A DNA stretch of 64,000 nucleotides from JAEUMD01 sp050250815 (GCA_050250815.1 JBFWNY010000007.1:1-64000); one strand, 5' to 3'; positions 44,149-52,999 are shown, counted from the stretch's first letter. Made by a program: numbers and translations. The notes: generated from the letters alone by a model not told the origin.

Positions 44149-44937
44149 TCAGTTGGTCTTCGAGCTGCCATTTGACGCGACGAGCACGGGACCGGCGCCC
44201 TTGGGCGGACGGCTCTCGTTCAGTACGCCCAGGCGCTTGGCAACTTCCTGATACGCCTCGAGCATGCCGCCCAAGTCGCGCCGGAAGCGGTCCTTGTCGA
44301 GCTTCTCGCCCGACTGCATGTCCCACAAGCGACAGCAGTCCGGACTGATCTCGTCGGCGAGCACGATGCGCATCGTCTCGTTGTCCCAGAGTCTGCCGAA
44401 CTCCACCTTGAAGTCGACGAGCCGGATGCCGATGCCGAGGAACAGGCCGACGAGGAAGTCATTGATGCGCAGCGCCAGCTGCATGATCTCGTCGATCTCG
44501 GTCGGGGCGGCCCAGCCGAACGCGGTGATGTGCTCCTCCGACACCATGGGATCGTTGAGCGCGTCGGCCTTGTAGTAGAACTCGATGATCGACCGAGGCA
44601 GCGGCGTGCCTTCCTCTAACCCCAGACGCGTAGCGAGGCTGCCGGCGGCGACATTGCGCACGACGACCTCGAGAGGGATGATCTCTACTTCGCGGATCAA
44701 CTGCTCGCGCATGTTGATGCGCTTTATGAAGTGAGTGGGCACACCGATCTCGCCGAGGCGCTGGAAGATCACCTCGGAGATGCGGTTGTTGAGAACGCCC
44801 TTGCCCTCGATGAGCGCATGCTTCTTGGCGTTGAAGGCGGTCGCGTCGTCCTTGAAATGCTGGATGAGCGTGCCCGGCTCGGGCCCTTCGTAGAGCACCT
44901 TCGCCTTGCCTTCGTAGACGCGACGCCGCCTGTTCAT
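44149..44937 (-). CDS. purC: Phosphoribosylaminoimidazole-succinocarboxamide synthase PurC
   Basis: A 262-aa SAICAR synthetase joining CAIR and aspartate with ATP. Motifs: VYEGKAKVLYEG, KDDATAFNAKKHALIEGKG, LEVVVRNVAAGSLATRLG and LVDFKVEFGR, DEISPDCCRLWD. The C-terminus is extended by about 20 residues (RPPKGAGPVLVASNGSSK). The start at 44937 has GAGG eight bases upstream; a frame start six codons earlier is less likely. Confidence 0.97.
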   Translation of the reverse strand: MNRRRRVYEGKAKVLYEGPEPGTLIQHFKDDATAFNAKKHALIEGKGVLNNRISEVIFQRLGEIGVPTHFIKRINMREQLIREVEIIPLEVVVRNVAAGSLATRLGLEEGTPLPRSIIEFYYKADALNDPMVSEEHITAFGWAAPTEIDEIMQLALRINDFLVGLFLGIGIRLVDFKVEFGRLWDNETMRIVLADEISPDCCRLWDMQSGEKLDKDRFRRDLGGMLEAYQEVAKRLGVLNESRPPKGAGPVLVASNGSSKTN

Positions 44938-45211
44938 AGGTAAGCCTCTGATCATAAGTCCGTTCTTGTTATACTGCGGGGGGAGGATGGTCGGCAGACA
45001 GCTTCGCGATTGAACTCACACACAAATTTGGACTACCTGCCACCTTGCGTCGGGTTCGGTCCCGACGCAATATTTTGCCGCCGACACTAGCCGAACGGCG
45101 CTCGCGAAACAATCTACACGGTGCCCGCGACGGTTACCGGAGGAGCCTGCCAGCCAACCCGTTGATTTCGCGGGACCAGCACGGTATTGCTCCGGCGCCA
45201 CGGCTGGCGAA
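44938..45211. other. Upstream region of purC and the ATPase-inhibitor gene
   Basis: About 270 bases without a gene between divergent genes. It holds a perfect 8-bp hairpin GCGTCGGG/CCCGACGC with loop TTCGGT at 45047-45068, followed on the plus strand by AATATTTTG. As it is upstream of both neighbours it may be a leader or operator rather than a gene-end terminator. Confidence 0.5.
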
Positions 45212-45239
45212 ATTGTCACAATATGCACGTTTTTCGTGC
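45212..45239. promoter_or_regulatory. Two adjacent palindromes upstream of the ATPase-inhibitor gene
   Basis: ATTGTCACAAT (45212-45222) is an inverted repeat with a one-base centre. Three bases on, GCACG-TTTTT-CGTGC (45225-45239) is a second one. They lie 48-75 bases before the start codon, a usual operator position. Confidence 0.45.
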
Positions 45240-45286
45240 GTCCTGCGACACAATACACGCTCTGATTGAGCGGAATGGAGACTGGG

Positions 45287-45613
45287 ATGACGACCTTCGA
45301 CGACCGCCAGAAGTCCTACGAGAAGAAGTTCGCTTTGGACGCGGAGCTGAAGTTCAAGGCCGAGTCGCGGCGCAACAAGATGCTGGCCGAGTGGGCCGGA
45401 GCCAAGCTCGGTCTCAGCGGTGCCGATCTGGAAGCCTACATCAAGGACGTGCGGAGGGCCGACCTTCAGGAGAAGGGCGACGACGACGTCTTTCGCAAGG
45501 TGAAGGGCGACCTCGACGCGAAGGCGATCGCGGTGAGCGATGCGGACCTGCGCGGGAAAATGGACGAGTTCCTCGCCAAGGCCGTGCAGGATCTCGAATC
45601 GGCCAAAAGCTGA
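45287..45613 (+). CDS. F1-ATPase inhibitor subunit zeta (DUF1476)
   Basis: The product is 108 aa. It begins FDDRQKSYEKKFALDAELKFKAESRRNK in family form (given here as its first part, DRQKSYEKKFALDAEL), then LAEWAGAKLGLSGADLEAY, followed by DDDVFRKVKGDL. Zeta proteins block rotation of the alphaproteobacterial F1-ATPase by inserting their N-terminus, preventing ATP hydrolysis. GGAG is eight bases before the chosen ATG. Strong marker for Alphaproteobacteria. Confidence 0.95.
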   Translation: MTTFDDRQKSYEKKFALDAELKFKAESRRNKMLAEWAGAKLGLSGADLEAYIKDVRRADLQEKGDDDVFRKVKGDLDAKAIAVSDADLRGKMDEFLAKAVQDLESAKS

Positions 45614-45637
45614 CGAGCCAACCAGCGGCCGGCCGGA

Positions 45638-45895
45638 TCAGTGGCAGGGGCCGAGATCGAACTCCTCCCGCTGCTCCTTGGCGCAGTCGCGCTTGGGCGG
45701 TTGGGGACTGAGCTTCTGCTGCAGCATCTGAACCGTGTTGCGGGCATTCAGGAAAGCCATGTCGAATTGATCGGCTTCGCACTGCGAGCGAATGAGTTCG
45801 AGCTTGTTCAGATTGCCGATGTGCGGGTTACGGTCCCGTTCAATTTCTGCCAGTCCTGCGGGGCCAAGAACGTTGAGCACGTTCGTTCTGGTCAA
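45638..45895 (-). CDS. Small protein of unknown function
   Basis: About 85 aa from a TTG start with no good ribosome site, so the N-terminus is uncertain. The central helix is plausible (KLELIRSQCEADQFDMAFLN, NTVQMLQQKLSPQ) and the end holds two Cys (RDCAKEQREEFDLGPCH). It is 33 bases downstream of the hydrolase gene on the same strand. Confidence 0.48.
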   Translation of the reverse strand: MTRTNVLNVLGPAGLAEIERDRNPHIGNLNKLELIRSQCEADQFDMAFLNARNTVQMLQQKLSPQPPKRDCAKEQREEFDLGPCH

Positions 45896-45928
45896 CGGTA
45901 GCGGCGCACCGCCGAGCGGGCGGTGGAC

Positions 45929-46519
45929 TCAATCGCCGCCCAGCTGCTTCAGAAAACTGCCGAAGCGCAGCAGCCCTTCGGGCCACGGACCCTGACCGGA
46001 AGCGACGTTGATGTGCCCAACCTCTCCGGCATCGACGAGTGTCGCGCCCCACGTGCTGGCGAGAATGCGAGCTCGTTCGAACGAACAGAACGGATCGTTG
46101 CGAGAGGCCACCAACGTGGCTGCAAACGGCAAGGGATTTGTGGGCAAAGGCGCGAAGCCGTGGTGGGCGGCATCGAAGGTGTAGCCCTCCGTGACGGGCC
46201 AGTTCGCGGCGTTATCGACGTCGGCGGGTGCAACCAGGAAGGCACCTCTGACAGAACCGGTCGGTAAGCGCTGGGCGGCGTGCGCGACGGTTGCGACGCC
46301 CAGGCTGTGCGCGACGAGCACCACGGGAAGATCGCTGGCGGCTTTAGCGATCGTAGACACCAGCGTGCCGACCCAATGGTCGCGGTCGGGATGGTACCAG
46401 TCCGCCTGTTCGACGCGCCGCGCCGTCTTGAGGTTCCGCTCCCAGCGCGACTGCCAATGGTCGGGCCCCGAGCTCGACCAGCCGGGCACGATCAGTATCT
46501 CGACTTCGGATGTTTTCAT
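45929..46519 (-). CDS. RBBP9/YdeN-family alpha/beta hydrolase
   Basis: A 196-aa small serine hydrolase. It starts ILIVPGWSSSGPDHWQSRW, the RBBP9 signature. The nucleophile Ser72 is in VAHSLG, the acid in ASRNDPFC and the His in GEVGHINVASG. Substrates in bacteria are unknown. AGGCAGCC precedes the ATG. Follows the enoyl-CoA hydratase gene by 58 bases, suggesting one transcript. Confidence 0.9.
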   Translation of the reverse strand: MKTSEVEILIVPGWSSSGPDHWQSRWERNLKTARRVEQADWYHPDRDHWVGTLVSTIAKAASDLPVVLVAHSLGVATVAHAAQRLPTGSVRGAFLVAPADVDNAANWPVTEGYTFDAAHHGFAPLPTNPLPFAATLVASRNDPFCSFERARILASTWGATLVDAGEVGHINVASGQGPWPEGLLRFGSFLKQLGGD

Positions 46520-46577
46520 GGCTGCCTTTTGGAGCCGGTACGGACAAAGCTGGGTCGCTTCGATCTTGCCGGCGGCC

Positions 46578-47393
46578 TCAACGCCCCTTCCAAACGGGTG
46601 GGCGCTTGGCGAGGAACGCTTCCATCCCTTCGCGGAAGTCGTCGGACGTATAGCAAAGCGAAATGAGATCGTCGTCGCGGCCCTTAAGGCCCTGTGCCTG
46701 GAGGCGTCGCAGCGCTTCCTTGGTGGCCCGCAGGGTGAGCGGCGCGTGCCCTGCGATCTGGTGTGCGAGCGAGTCGGCCCGCGCCATGAGGGCGGCGTGG
46801 TCATCGAGGATTTCGCTGACAAGGCCGATGGTCTTGGCCTCGCCGGCATCGATCAGCCGAGCAGTAAAAAGGATCTCCTTGGTGCGCGCCGTACCTATCA
46901 GAGCCGATAACCGTGCGAGGTTGCCCATGGACAGGCAATTGCCCAGCGTGCGTGCGATGGGAAAGCCGAAGCGCATGTCGCCTGTCGCGATGCGGATGTC
47001 GCAGCACGCGGCGATGGCTGCGCCGCCGCCAGTGCAGGCGCCCGCGATCGCCGCGATTGTTGGAACGGCGGTGGCCTCGATCGAGGACAGCACGGCGTCC
47101 ATCTTGGACTCGTAGGCGATGGCCTGCTCGCGCGTGCCGAAGTCGCGGAATGCGGAAATGTCCGTCCCGGCGGCGAACGCTTTGGCGCCGGCCCCCGTGA
47201 CGATGAGCACCTTAACGGGGCCGCCGGGTCGAATGGCGCGACAGCGCTCCGCTAAGCCCTCATACATGGCGAAGGTGAGAGCGTTGCGCTGGGCGGGCCG
47301 GTTGAGTGTCGCGATCGCGATGCCGTCGGCGCGCTCATCGTAGAGAAGCTCAGCGCCGCTGCCTGTCGCAGGGCTGCCGTCGATTGCTGCCAT
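46578..47393 (-). CDS. Enoyl-CoA hydratase/isomerase family protein
   Basis: A 271-aa crotonase-fold enzyme. It has TLNRPAQRNALTFAM near the start, the oxyanion-forming AFAAGTDISAF and IAGACTGGGAAIAACCDIRIA, and GLVSEIL, SLAHQIAGHAPLTLRATKEAL. The second catalytic acid is not in the usual position (SMGNLARLSALIGTAR), so hydratase activity is not certain; isomerase, hydrolase or lyase activity are alternatives. The ATG at 47393 fits the family length. Confidence 0.9.
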   Translation of the reverse strand: MAAIDGSPATGSGAELLYDERADGIAIATLNRPAQRNALTFAMYEGLAERCRAIRPGGPVKVLIVTGAGAKAFAAGTDISAFRDFGTREQAIAYESKMDAVLSSIEATAVPTIAAIAGACTGGGAAIAACCDIRIATGDMRFGFPIARTLGNCLSMGNLARLSALIGTARTKEILFTARLIDAGEAKTIGLVSEILDDHAALMARADSLAHQIAGHAPLTLRATKEALRRLQAQGLKGRDDDLISLCYTSDDFREGMEAFLAKRPPVWKGR

Positions 47394-47488
47394 GGGGGAG
47401 GTTCCTCGGGCTATGTCACGGGGTGGCCAAGCTGCCACCACCGTGAAGCACGCCGGGCGGCGGCCGTCAAAGCACCGAGGCCTGAAAC

Positions 47489-48532
47489 TCAAGATCTGGG
47501 CCGCGCGCTGGACAACCAGGGAAGCTGCCGCACGTCGCCTCCGAGCCAGCGGTGGGCGTAGCGCGCGGCGGGTGCGTTTGACCCTACCTTGCCTGGGAAG
47601 CGCGCGGCGTAGAGCCAGAGCCATCCCGAGCCCGCTTCCACTTCGCTCTCCTGGACCGTCCCTGCGCGCTCAGCGAATGAGGTCGGATCGCCAAGACCGG
47701 CAAGTGTCGCCCCAACAAGGCGATGCAGCCGACCGTCCCACATGCCGTAGAAGTCCTCTCCACGTGAGGCAGCGAGTTCCGCCAGCAGCACAAGTGGCGT
47801 CAGCGCGAAGACGTGGTAGTGGAGCGCGCGGCGTCCGCGCGCCAGTTCCATGGGCAGCAGGCCATCGTCGCGGATGTCGGCCAGTGCGTTGCCGTAGATC
47901 GAGCGCGCCTCAGTCCACATCTGCTGGTCGTTCTGGGCAATCGCAACCGCGCCCAGCGCCAGGCCGAGCCAGTACCAGTGGTTGTTGCGCTTGATGCCGG
48001 GATTGTCGAAGTCGGCCCGCGCCGCGTGCGCAAGGCCCGCGAGCCAGGCGCCGATGGACGTTCGCTGCTTGGCGGTCGCCTGATCAGCGACCTTGAGGTA
48101 AGCGAGTGCCGCGCCCGCCAGCGTCCATTTGCGCTCTGCAATCGCCTGCTTGGTCTGCATCTCTCCGGTGAGAGCCTTGGCCTCGGCCCAAGCGTCGAGC
48201 CACGTCAGCGCGCAGCGTGCCGCCGAACGGCTCGCAGCGCCCGACGTGCGGCGGTGGGCATCGGCATTGCGGGCAAGGCCCGTGAGAAAGGCTCTGAGGT
48301 CGGCCGTTTCTTCGGCGCGGCGTGCTGTTGCCACCGGAGTGGTCACGGTTCCGGCGGCATCGACATAGGGCCGGGACAACGCGAGATCGTGAACCGGTGT
48401 CGGCGGCGATGCGCACGTTTCAGCGTTCGCTTGCAGAGGGTAGACGGCGAGCAGCGCAGCGGCGCAGGCCGTGCACCGGCCTGCGGCCGATGCCCCGGGA
48501 CGATCCGGGCGGGCTGAAATCCTGCATCCCAT
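47489..48532 (-). CDS. Alginate lyase family protein (PL5/AlgL-like)
   Basis: The product is 347 aa with a probable signal peptide (AAALLAVYPLQANA). The all-helical barrel has the polysaccharide lyase family 5 motifs: KRNNHWYWLGLA (Asn184, His185) and LLPMELARGRRALHYHVFAL (Arg235, Tyr239), the residues used for beta-elimination. No other alginate genes are nearby, so the natural polymer may differ. The start at 48532 has GGAG seven bases upstream; longer frames are less likely. Confidence 0.82.
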   Translation of the reverse strand: MGCRISARPDRPGASAAGRCTACAAALLAVYPLQANAETCASPPTPVHDLALSRPYVDAAGTVTTPVATARRAEETADLRAFLTGLARNADAHRRTSGAASRSAARCALTWLDAWAEAKALTGEMQTKQAIAERKWTLAGAALAYLKVADQATAKQRTSIGAWLAGLAHAARADFDNPGIKRNNHWYWLGLALGAVAIAQNDQQMWTEARSIYGNALADIRDDGLLPMELARGRRALHYHVFALTPLVLLAELAASRGEDFYGMWDGRLHRLVGATLAGLGDPTSFAERAGTVQESEVEAGSGWLWLYAARFPGKVGSNAPAARYAHRWLGGDVRQLPWLSSARPRS

Positions 48533-49081
48533 CCTGGTCTCCGTTGCGACAAACGGCCCGCATGTTCGCTGGGTCGGCTTCGCAACCTCGGTTGATGACC
48601 TGGCAGCCCGCTTGGCGCAGCCCGGAAGGGCCTCACGGCGGACTTTTCGATCCGGATCGACGCTACGATATTGGTATCGCGGGTGACGTGCGGATCGCGA
48701 ATTTCGATCGGCGTCTGCGCGAAGAACGTGACGAGTTCGCAATCACGACACTAGCGGCGCTCGTTTGAGGATCGATTAAGCTGTATCACCGGATCGATTT
48801 TCGTGTTTTGAGCAGGGGCTTGGCACGTCGGCCTGGGGAGAACAGCCGGCCACTTGCCCAGAGAGTTGCAGGCTGGGCATCATAGCATGTATGCAAGAAT
48901 GCGAATATGACGATAAATTGGTGTCGGGATCGCGCGGGGGGTGTGAGCGCCGCCGGTGCCCAGCGAGAAGACCGCCGAAGGGAAGGCCCGCACATGTCGT
49001 TCCATGTCGTTCAGCGCGCACCGATGTGCTGCCCGCGTGCCTCGGCCTTCAAATCAGTCTTGCGTAGCGAGGGCTGAGGCA
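48533..49081. other. Intergenic region with a possible gene scrap and direct repeats
   Basis: No intact gene. On the plus strand a frame ending at 48768 reads FDPDRRYDIGIAGDVRIANF and then RRLREERDEFAITTLAAL, which is protein-like but has no start. Two copies of GGATCGATT lie at 48769-48777 and 48791-48799. An AT-rich stretch around 48880-48925 contains GCATGTATGC and is a candidate promoter for the ferredoxin gene. Confidence 0.45.
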
Positions 49082-49867
49082 ATGACCTCGCTGCCGGAGC
49101 GCACGGGCAAGAAGCTCGGTCTCGTTATCGATCTCGACATCTGCGTCGGCTGCCAAGCCTGCGCGACGAGCTGCAAGGAGTGGAACACCGGCGGCTATTC
49201 CGCGCCGCTGTCGGATTTCGAGCCCTACGGGTCGAACCCAGACGGCGCCTGGCTCAACCGTGTGCACGCTTACGAGGTGAGTACGCCGGATGCGATCGGC
49301 GCTTCAGCGGCGGCGCGCTCGCGCACCGTGCATTTTCCGCGCTCGTGCCTGCATTGCGAGACGCCCGCCTGTGTCACCGTTTGCCCGACGGGAGCCTCCT
49401 ACAAGCGTGTGGAGGACGGCATCGTCCTCGTCGATCCGGATATGTGCATCGGCTGCAAGCTGTGCTCATGGGCGTGCCCGTATGGCGCGCGCGAGTACGA
49501 CCACGCGCATGGTGTCATGAAGAAGTGCACGCTGTGCGTCGACCGCATCTACAACCCGCATCTGGAGGAGCGCGACCGCATCCCAGCATGCGTGCGGGCG
49601 TGCCCGACCGGTGCCCGACACTTCGGCGATCTGGGGGATCCCGACAGCGATATTTCCCAGCTCGTGGCGGAGCGTGGCGGCTACGATCTGCTGCCCGGCA
49701 TGGGCTACAAGCCGGTCAACAAGTATCTGCCGCCCCGCCCACGTCGCGACGGCAGTGGGTATGCGGAAGCGGGGTCCGCCGAAGCAATGCAGGCGCCCTT
49801 GGCAACCGGTGACGGCTCGGCGATCGAGCGGCTGTTCGCCTGGGCTGACCGCGTCCTTGCGCGATAA
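49082..49867 (+). CDS. DmsB-like four-cluster ferredoxin subunit
   Basis: A 261-aa electron-transfer protein with four [4Fe-4S] Cys groups: CVGCQACATSCKEW, CLHCETPACVTVCPTGA, CIGCKLCSWACPYGA and CTLCVDRI with CVRACPTGA. This is the pattern of the DMSO-reductase B subunit, which links the membrane anchor to the molybdenum subunit. No Tat leader. It is followed by a DmsC-type gene but no A-subunit is adjacent. Confidence 0.95.
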   Translation: MTSLPERTGKKLGLVIDLDICVGCQACATSCKEWNTGGYSAPLSDFEPYGSNPDGAWLNRVHAYEVSTPDAIGASAAARSRTVHFPRSCLHCETPACVTVCPTGASYKRVEDGIVLVDPDMCIGCKLCSWACPYGAREYDHAHGVMKKCTLCVDRIYNPHLEERDRIPACVRACPTGARHFGDLGDPDSDISQLVAERGGYDLLPGMGYKPVNKYLPPRPRRDGSGYAEAGSAEAMQAPLATGDGSAIERLFAWADRVLAR

Positions 49868-49904
49868 ACCCCGCGCACAACCGATAAGAGAGCGATCGAG
49901 GCCC

Positions 49905-50849
49905 ATGCACCCCGCCTACTCCGTCATTTTTTTCACCACGGCCTCCGGAGCGGGTCTCGGACTGCTCGCCCTGCTCGGCGTGACCAACGCGCTGGGTCTG
50001 TTGCCACCGTCGCAAGGGCTGGGCTTTTTCGGCACGGGCTTGGCGCTGGCGCTGCTGACCGCGGGGCTTCTGTCGTCGACCGCGCACCTGGGCAGGCCCG
50101 AACGCGCCTGGCGAGCCTTTTCGCAATGGCGCTCGTCGTGGCTGTCACGTGAAGGCATCGCGGCGGTCGCCACGTTCGTCCCGGCCGGATTGTTCGGCAT
50201 GGGCTGGGGGCTAGCGGGCGAGCAGGGCGGGTACGTTGCCGTTTCCGGGTTGGCGGCGGCGGCGCTTGCCCTTGTGACGATCTACACCACGGGCATGATC
50301 TACGCTTCGCTGCCGACGATCCGGGCCTGGTCGCAGCCGTTGACGGCTCCGGTCTACATCGTGTTGGGGCTCGCTTCCGGCGCAGTGCTGCTGTGTGCGC
50401 TGCTGGCGCTGATCGAGGCGCTGCCTGCGTGGCCGGTCTGGCTGGCCGTGGCCGGCCTGATTGCCGGCTGGATGATGAAGACGGCCTATTGGCTGCGCAT
50501 TGGTGCCGATCAATCGCCATTCACGCTCGCCGACGCAACCGGCCTCAAGGGCGGGTCTGTGCGGCCGCTAGATCCGCCGCACACGATGGCGAACTTCGTC
50601 ATGCGCGAGATGGGCTTCGAGGTCGCGCGCCGCCATGCCGACAAGCTGCGGCGGATCGCCGTGATGATGGCCTTCGCGCTGCCCGCGGCGCTGCTCGTGC
50701 TGGCGCTGGCCGTCGGCGGCGGCACGATCACCGCAGCGCTTGCCGTACTCGCCGTCGGTTCACTGGCAGCCGGGCTCTTCGTCGAGCGCTGGCTTTTCTT
50801 CGCCGAGGCACGTCATGTGTCGATGCTCTACTACGGGCGGCAGGTCTAG
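49905..50849 (+). CDS. DmsC-family membrane anchor subunit
   Basis: A 314-aa integral membrane protein with about eight helices of the DmsC/YnfH type. Typical stretches are FFTTASGAGLGLLALLGV, SSTAHLGRPERAWRAFSQWRSSWLSREG (here as HLGRPERAWRAF and SSWLSREG), TGMIYASLPTIRAW and RWLFFAEARHVSMLYY. DmsC takes electrons from quinol for a DmsAB pair. The ATG lies 37 bases after the ferredoxin stop, so they are co-expressed. Confidence 0.93.
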   Translation: MHPAYSVIFFTTASGAGLGLLALLGVTNALGLLPPSQGLGFFGTGLALALLTAGLLSSTAHLGRPERAWRAFSQWRSSWLSREGIAAVATFVPAGLFGMGWGLAGEQGGYVAVSGLAAAALALVTIYTTGMIYASLPTIRAWSQPLTAPVYIVLGLASGAVLLCALLALIEALPAWPVWLAVAGLIAGWMMKTAYWLRIGADQSPFTLADATGLKGGSVRPLDPPHTMANFVMREMGFEVARRHADKLRRIAVMMAFALPAALLVLALAVGGGTITAALAVLAVGSLAAGLFVERWLFFAEARHVSMLYYGRQV

Positions 50850-50867
50850 GACCCGACGCGAGATGCC

Positions 50868-51950
50868 TCAGGTCCCAGGTTCGGTACTGGGATCGCGGTA
50901 GACGTGACGCTGGCCTAGACGGTCCACCAAAATGCGTGAGCGCGTTTCAGGATCGACCGGTCCGACGTGGTCCGCCGCCACCGGCACCTTGCCGAAGCCG
51001 CCGGGGATGTCGAGCACGTAGGCCGGCATGGCGAGCCCCGAGATGCGTCGGCGCAACTCCGCGACGATGCGCTGGCCCGCCTCTATCGACACGCGCAGGT
51101 GGCCGGTGCCCGGCGCGAGGTCGGCGTGGTGCAGGTAATAGGGCTTGACGCCAAGGGCAGTCAGCTCTCGCATCAGACGCTCCAGAACATCCGCATCGTC
51201 GTTGACGCCCTTGAGCAGAACGCTCTGGCTCACGAGGGACACGCCGGCGCCCGACAGCCGCGAGATGGCCGCGCGCGCCGCCGTGGTCAGCTCGCGCGGG
51301 TGGTTGCAGTGAATGGCGACGAATACCGCTTTGCCGGTCGCGGCTTGGAGCGCGTTGACGAGGTTCTTATCGATGCGCTCTGGCGCGACGACAGGGACGC
51401 GCGTATGCCAGCGCACGACGCGTACGTGCGCGGCGCATGCCAGCGCCTCGCCGACTTCGGCAAGGCGGCGCGGTGAAAGGAAGAGCGGGTCGCCGCCCGT
51501 CACGATCACCTCGAAGAGCTGCGGTGTCGCGGCGATGTAGGCAATCGCTGCGGCAAGATCCTCTGCACCGAGCGCGGCCTCGCCGCCCTGACCCACGCTT
51601 TCGCGCCGGAAGCAGAAACGGCAGTAGACGGGGCAGACGCTTGCCAGCTTCAGCAGCACGCGGTCGGGATAGCGGTGCACGATGCCGCGAACCGGCGCAT
51701 ACGCCTCGTCGCCGATGGGGTCTGCCAACTCGTGCGCAGCGGTTTGGAGCTCCGCCTCGGTCGGCACGAATTGTCGCGCGATCGGGTCGCCGGGGTCGGC
51801 GGGATCGATCAGGTCGGCCATGGCCGGCGTGATCGCCACCTGATAGCGCTGGGTAACCGCTGCTAGTCCATCGCGGGCCGCCGCGGGAACGAGTCCATGC
51901 GCGATGAGTTCATCGGCGCTGCGAAGTGTCGTCGAGAAGGGCTTGGTCAT
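50868..51950 (-). CDS. epmB: EF-P beta-lysylation protein EpmB (lysine 2,3-aminomutase-like)
   Basis: A 360-aa radical SAM enzyme converting L-alpha-lysine to beta-lysine for EF-P modification. The CX3CX2C cluster is Cys106, Cys110 and Cys113 in SVCPVYCRFCFRRESVG. FEVIVTGGDPLFLSPRRL, HCNHPRELT and the PLP/substrate region GVKPYYLHHADLA follow. Its ATG overlaps the stop of epmA (ATGA). The pairing with epmA and efp makes the role secure; a general lysine aminomutase is less likely. Confidence 0.94.
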   Translation of the reverse strand: MTKPFSTTLRSADELIAHGLVPAAARDGLAAVTQRYQVAITPAMADLIDPADPGDPIARQFVPTEAELQTAAHELADPIGDEAYAPVRGIVHRYPDRVLLKLASVCPVYCRFCFRRESVGQGGEAALGAEDLAAAIAYIAATPQLFEVIVTGGDPLFLSPRRLAEVGEALACAAHVRVVRWHTRVPVVAPERIDKNLVNALQAATGKAVFVAIHCNHPRELTTAARAAISRLSGAGVSLVSQSVLLKGVNDDADVLERLMRELTALGVKPYYLHHADLAPGTGHLRVSIEAGQRIVAELRRRISGLAMPAYVLDIPGGFGKVPVAADHVGPVDPETRSRILVDRLGQRHVYRDPSTEPGT

Positions 51951-52999
51951 GGTTCCTCGTCCAGAGGCGTCCAGATCACATCGTCGATGCGCTCGGCCCC
52001 CGTCGCCAGCATGACGAGGCGATCGAAGCCCAGCGCGCAGCCCGACGCCTCGGGCATGCGATCGACCGCCGCGATGAAGTCGTCGTCGATCGGATAGCGC
52101 GTGCCGTAGCGGCGCTCGCGTTCGGCCATCTGCGATTCGAGCCGCGCGCGCTGTGCGGGCCCGTCGGTAAGCTCGCCGAAGCCGTTGGCAAGCTCGATGC
52201 CGGCGACATAGAGCTCGAAGCGCTCGGCCAGACGCGGGTCGGCGGCCTTCGGCCGCGCCAGCGCCGCCTCGATTGCAGGGTATTCGACGAGCAGCACCGG
52301 AGCGTCGTTGCCCAGTTCGCCCTCCAGACCGGCGACGAGGCGGCTGAAGACGTCGGACCATGTTTCATCGTCGGCGATCGCATGGCCCTTGGCGCGGGCG
52401 AGTGCGCGCAGGGCGACGGCATCGGGCGCGAGCGGGCTCGCGATGGTGGGCAGGATGTCGATGCCGTGATGGCGTACAATCGCATCGCGTACACTCAAGC
52501 GCACCGGTGGATGCTGCGCTGGGCAGGCGGTCTGCTGATGGACGAAAGCCGCGCAACCCGCCACTTCAGCGGCGATGGTCAGGATATGCGCGCAGTCCTC
52601 CATAACCATGCCGTAGGGCTCTTGGGCGCGATACCACTCGAGCATCGTGAATTCGGGGTGATGGAGACGGCCGCGCTCGCCATTGCGGAAGACGGGGGCG
52701 AATGTGTAGATGCGCCGCTCGCCGGCTGCCAGCAGCTTCTTGCAGGCGAACTCGGGCGAGGTGTGCAGGTAGAGGCGTCGTCGTTCGCCAGTGGTCATGT
52801 CCAGATCTGTGGCGAACGCGTGCAGATGGGTCTCGTTGCCCGGCGAGGCCTGCAGCGCCAGCGTATCGACCTCAATGAAGTCCTGGCTGTGGAAGTAGGC
52901 TCGGATGGTCTGCTTGAGGTGCGCCCGGAGCAGCAGGCGTGGCCGGCGGTCCTCGTGACGCTCTGGCGCCCACCAGGGGCTCGGCCGTCTGTCGTGCAT
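51947..52999 (-). CDS. epmA: EF-P lysine aminoacylase EpmA (GenX/PoxA)
   Basis: A 350-aa class II lysyl-tRNA synthetase homologue lacking the anticodon-binding domain, which attaches beta-lysine to EF-P. The start KQTIRAYFHSQDFIEVDTLALQ, motif 2 FRNGERGRLHHPEFTMLEWY, and motif 3 GCALGFDRLVMLATGAERIDD are intact. An in-frame GTG precedes the chosen ATG. Divergent from efp with about 200 bases between starts. Confidence 0.95.
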   Translation of the reverse strand: MHDRRPSPWWAPERHEDRRPRLLLRAHLKQTIRAYFHSQDFIEVDTLALQASPGNETHLHAFATDLDMTTGERRRLYLHTSPEFACKKLLAAGERRIYTFAPVFRNGERGRLHHPEFTMLEWYRAQEPYGMVMEDCAHILTIAAEVAGCAAFVHQQTACPAQHPPVRLSVRDAIVRHHGIDILPTIASPLAPDAVALRALARAKGHAIADDETWSDVFSRLVAGLEGELGNDAPVLLVEYPAIEAALARPKAADPRLAERFELYVAGIELANGFGELTDGPAQRARLESQMAERERRYGTRYPIDDDFIAAVDRMPEASGCALGFDRLVMLATGAERIDDVIWTPLDEEP

